The position numbers were made by a program, and so were the translations under genes. From assembly GCA_938743325.2 (NCBI GenBank), contig OW568879.1:649641-713640 (forward strand): a stretch of DNA of 64,000 bases, written 5' to 3'. Below the pieces are notes generated by a model. It saw nothing but the letters and a program-made list of their open reading frames with translations, searched no databases and had not been told where the DNA came from. Position 1 is the stretch's first letter. Each line of letters opens with the position of its first letter. This DNA comes from Pycnococcus provasolii (lineage: Eukaryota; Chlorophyta; Pseudoscourfieldiophyceae; Pseudoscourfieldiales; Pycnococcaceae). Shown here one piece after another: positions 63,161 to 64,000 of the stretch.

Positions 63161-63645
63161 GTAGGAATGGGGGAGGGCTCACGATCCTAGATCATGAGCC
63201 CCCAAAAGGTCTTTTCCAAAGGGAAGGACGGGAGTTTATTAAGGCCTTAGGGTAAACCTTTCCGGGGGACGACGGTTGTAGAAGAGGGATGTAGCTCGGT
63301 AGGTTTCCAACCAGGGGCGACATTCAACAGTGTATTCCCCCACGTCCCGCAATCAACGGGAAGTTAAGACAGAAGTGTAGCCGGACACAACGCGTTTCCC
63401 ACACAACGCAAAAAAGGTTAAAAAAAGACAAAACGCAAAAAAGACTTAGCCATGGCTAACTAACCCCCAAAGAGTATTAACAATTTGACCAACCTCGTGC
63501 CGCTAGTGAGTGCTTCGGATCAAACCTAACTGCCAAAAAAATGGCTGTTGTTATTGGCTTCGTTCTGCACGACACTGGCCGACGGTCGGCCGCATACCGG
63601 AGGCAAAATTTTTTTTTCAACATGTGGGTCAAACTGCCAGCCTGG
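63161..63645. other. Intergenic region upstream of the SET gene
   Basis: It contains A-rich stretches (63410-63450) and an array-free region leading to the telomere-type string. A GGGATGTAGCTCGGTAGG patch at about 63287 superficially resembles a tRNA D-arm but has no matching stems. No gene is seen. Confidence 0.4.
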
Positions 63646-63852
63646 CAATTAGGGTTAGGGTTACAATTAGGGTTACAATTAGGGTTAGGGTTAGGGTTAG
63701 GGTTAGGGTTAGGGTTAGGGTTAGGGTTAGGGTTAGGGTTAGGGTTAGGGTTAGGGTTAGGGTTAGGGTTAGGGTTAGGGTTAGGGTTAGGGTTAGGGTT
63801 AGGGTTAGGGTTAGGGTTAGGGTTAGGGTTAGGGTTAGGGTTAGGGTTAGGG
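63646..63852 (+). repeat. Interstitial or subtelomeric TTAGGG array (about 29 units)
   Basis: It begins with the variant string CAATTAGGGTTAGGGTTACAATTAGGG and becomes a perfect TTAGGG array from about 63679 to 63852, ending in GGTATGG. The G-rich strand reads towards the right end of the window, as expected for a telomere on that side. At least 148 bp of other sequence follow, so the array is not terminal here. Confidence 0.97.
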
Positions 63853-63893
63853 TATGGTTACCTGCTGCGCTGATGCGGTGACCAATTAAGTCG

Positions 63894-64000
63894 GCGTGGA
63901 CCTATTTGGTGCAGAATTTGGTGGATCCCCATCGGATTTTTCCCGACCAAAATGGTGCGTGGACCTATTTGGTGCAGAGTTGGTGGATCCCCAAATCAGG
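63894..64000. repeat. 63-bp tandem repeat at the right edge
   Basis: GCGTGGACCTATTTGGTGCAG starts at 63894 and again at 63957, with GTTGGTGGATCCCC (or TTTGGTGGATCCCC) following in both. The second copy is cut by the window edge. It probably continues as a subtelomeric satellite. Confidence 0.8.

Noticed and set aside
63287-63345. tRNA-like patch GGGATGTAGCTCGGTAGG
   Set aside because: No matching acceptor, anticodon or T stems could be drawn, and no GGTTCRANYCC box follows.
63510-63881. Frames reading RVRVRV or GLGLGL
   Set aside because: They are translations of the TTAGGG array and not genes.
1-64000. CRISPR arrays, bacterial operons or rRNA genes
   Set aside because: No direct repeats with unique spacers, no Shine-Dalgarno-led gene strings and no rRNA core sequences were seen. 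All recognised genes are of eukaryotic type.

Overview
The window looks like nuclear DNA of a compact, GC-rich, intron-poor eukaryote, most likely a small green alga of prasinophyte type. Four observations support this. There are eukaryotic housekeeping genes: the condensin subunit SMC4, V-ATPase subunit B, eIF2A, the UFM1-conjugating enzyme UFC1, a RAB3GAP1-type GAP, a Nopp140/SRP40-type nucleolar protein and a Trx-Grx-Grx protein. Two enzymes have plastid-type N-terminal extensions (the SDR39U1-like epimerase and phosphoribosylanthranilate isomerase). One giant surface protein carries an extensin-like SPPPP tract. Finally, TGTAA, the polyadenylation signal known from green algae, lies at or just after the stop codon of most genes. 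Nearly every gene is a single open frame, including one of 18 kb. The lineage is inferred and cannot be proved from the sequence alone.

Layout. The left edge (1-303) is the end of an RCC1-repeat gene. From 0.5 to 21 kb there is a dense set of genes on both strands: a DFGxF-repeat protein resembling clathrin-adaptor accessory proteins (-), Nopp140/SRP40 (+), a kelch protein (+), RAB3GAP1 (+), the SDR39U1-like epimerase (-), UFC1 (+), a MazG-like pyrophosphohydrolase (-), V-ATPase B (-), a secreted Cys-rich protein (+), Trx-Grx-Grx (-) and phosphoribosylanthranilate isomerase (+). From 21.2 to 39.4 kb one reading frame (-) encodes a 6,053-residue surface protein with two successive ectodomain/GCC2-GCC3/polytopic-membrane modules. 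Then follow a tubulin-tyrosine-ligase-like gene (-), a broken GT90 glycosyltransferase (+), SMC4 (-), a membrane-anchored sialidase-fold protein (+), a soluble pyrophosphatase (+), eIF2A (-) and a COG0523 zinc-chaperone-type GTPase (+).

Two stretches differ from the housekeeping background. Between eIF2A and the COG0523 gene (55.6-57.0 kb) lie fragments of a Fanzor/TnpB-like nuclease and of a DIRS-like retroelement; the reverse transcriptase core of the latter is missing and a TTAGGG tract sits at the junction. The right end (59.7-64.0 kb) is bracketed by the same variant telomere-repeat string. It holds an orphan fragment, an unrecognised 641-residue protein and a convergent SET-domain protein, followed by about 29 TTAGGG units and a 63-bp tandem repeat.

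Short TTAGGG runs and TTCGGGG or related variants recur in many of the intergenic promoter regions. They are the most pervasive unexplained pattern in the window. The genes otherwise belong to unrelated pathways, and no operon-like organisation is expected or seen.
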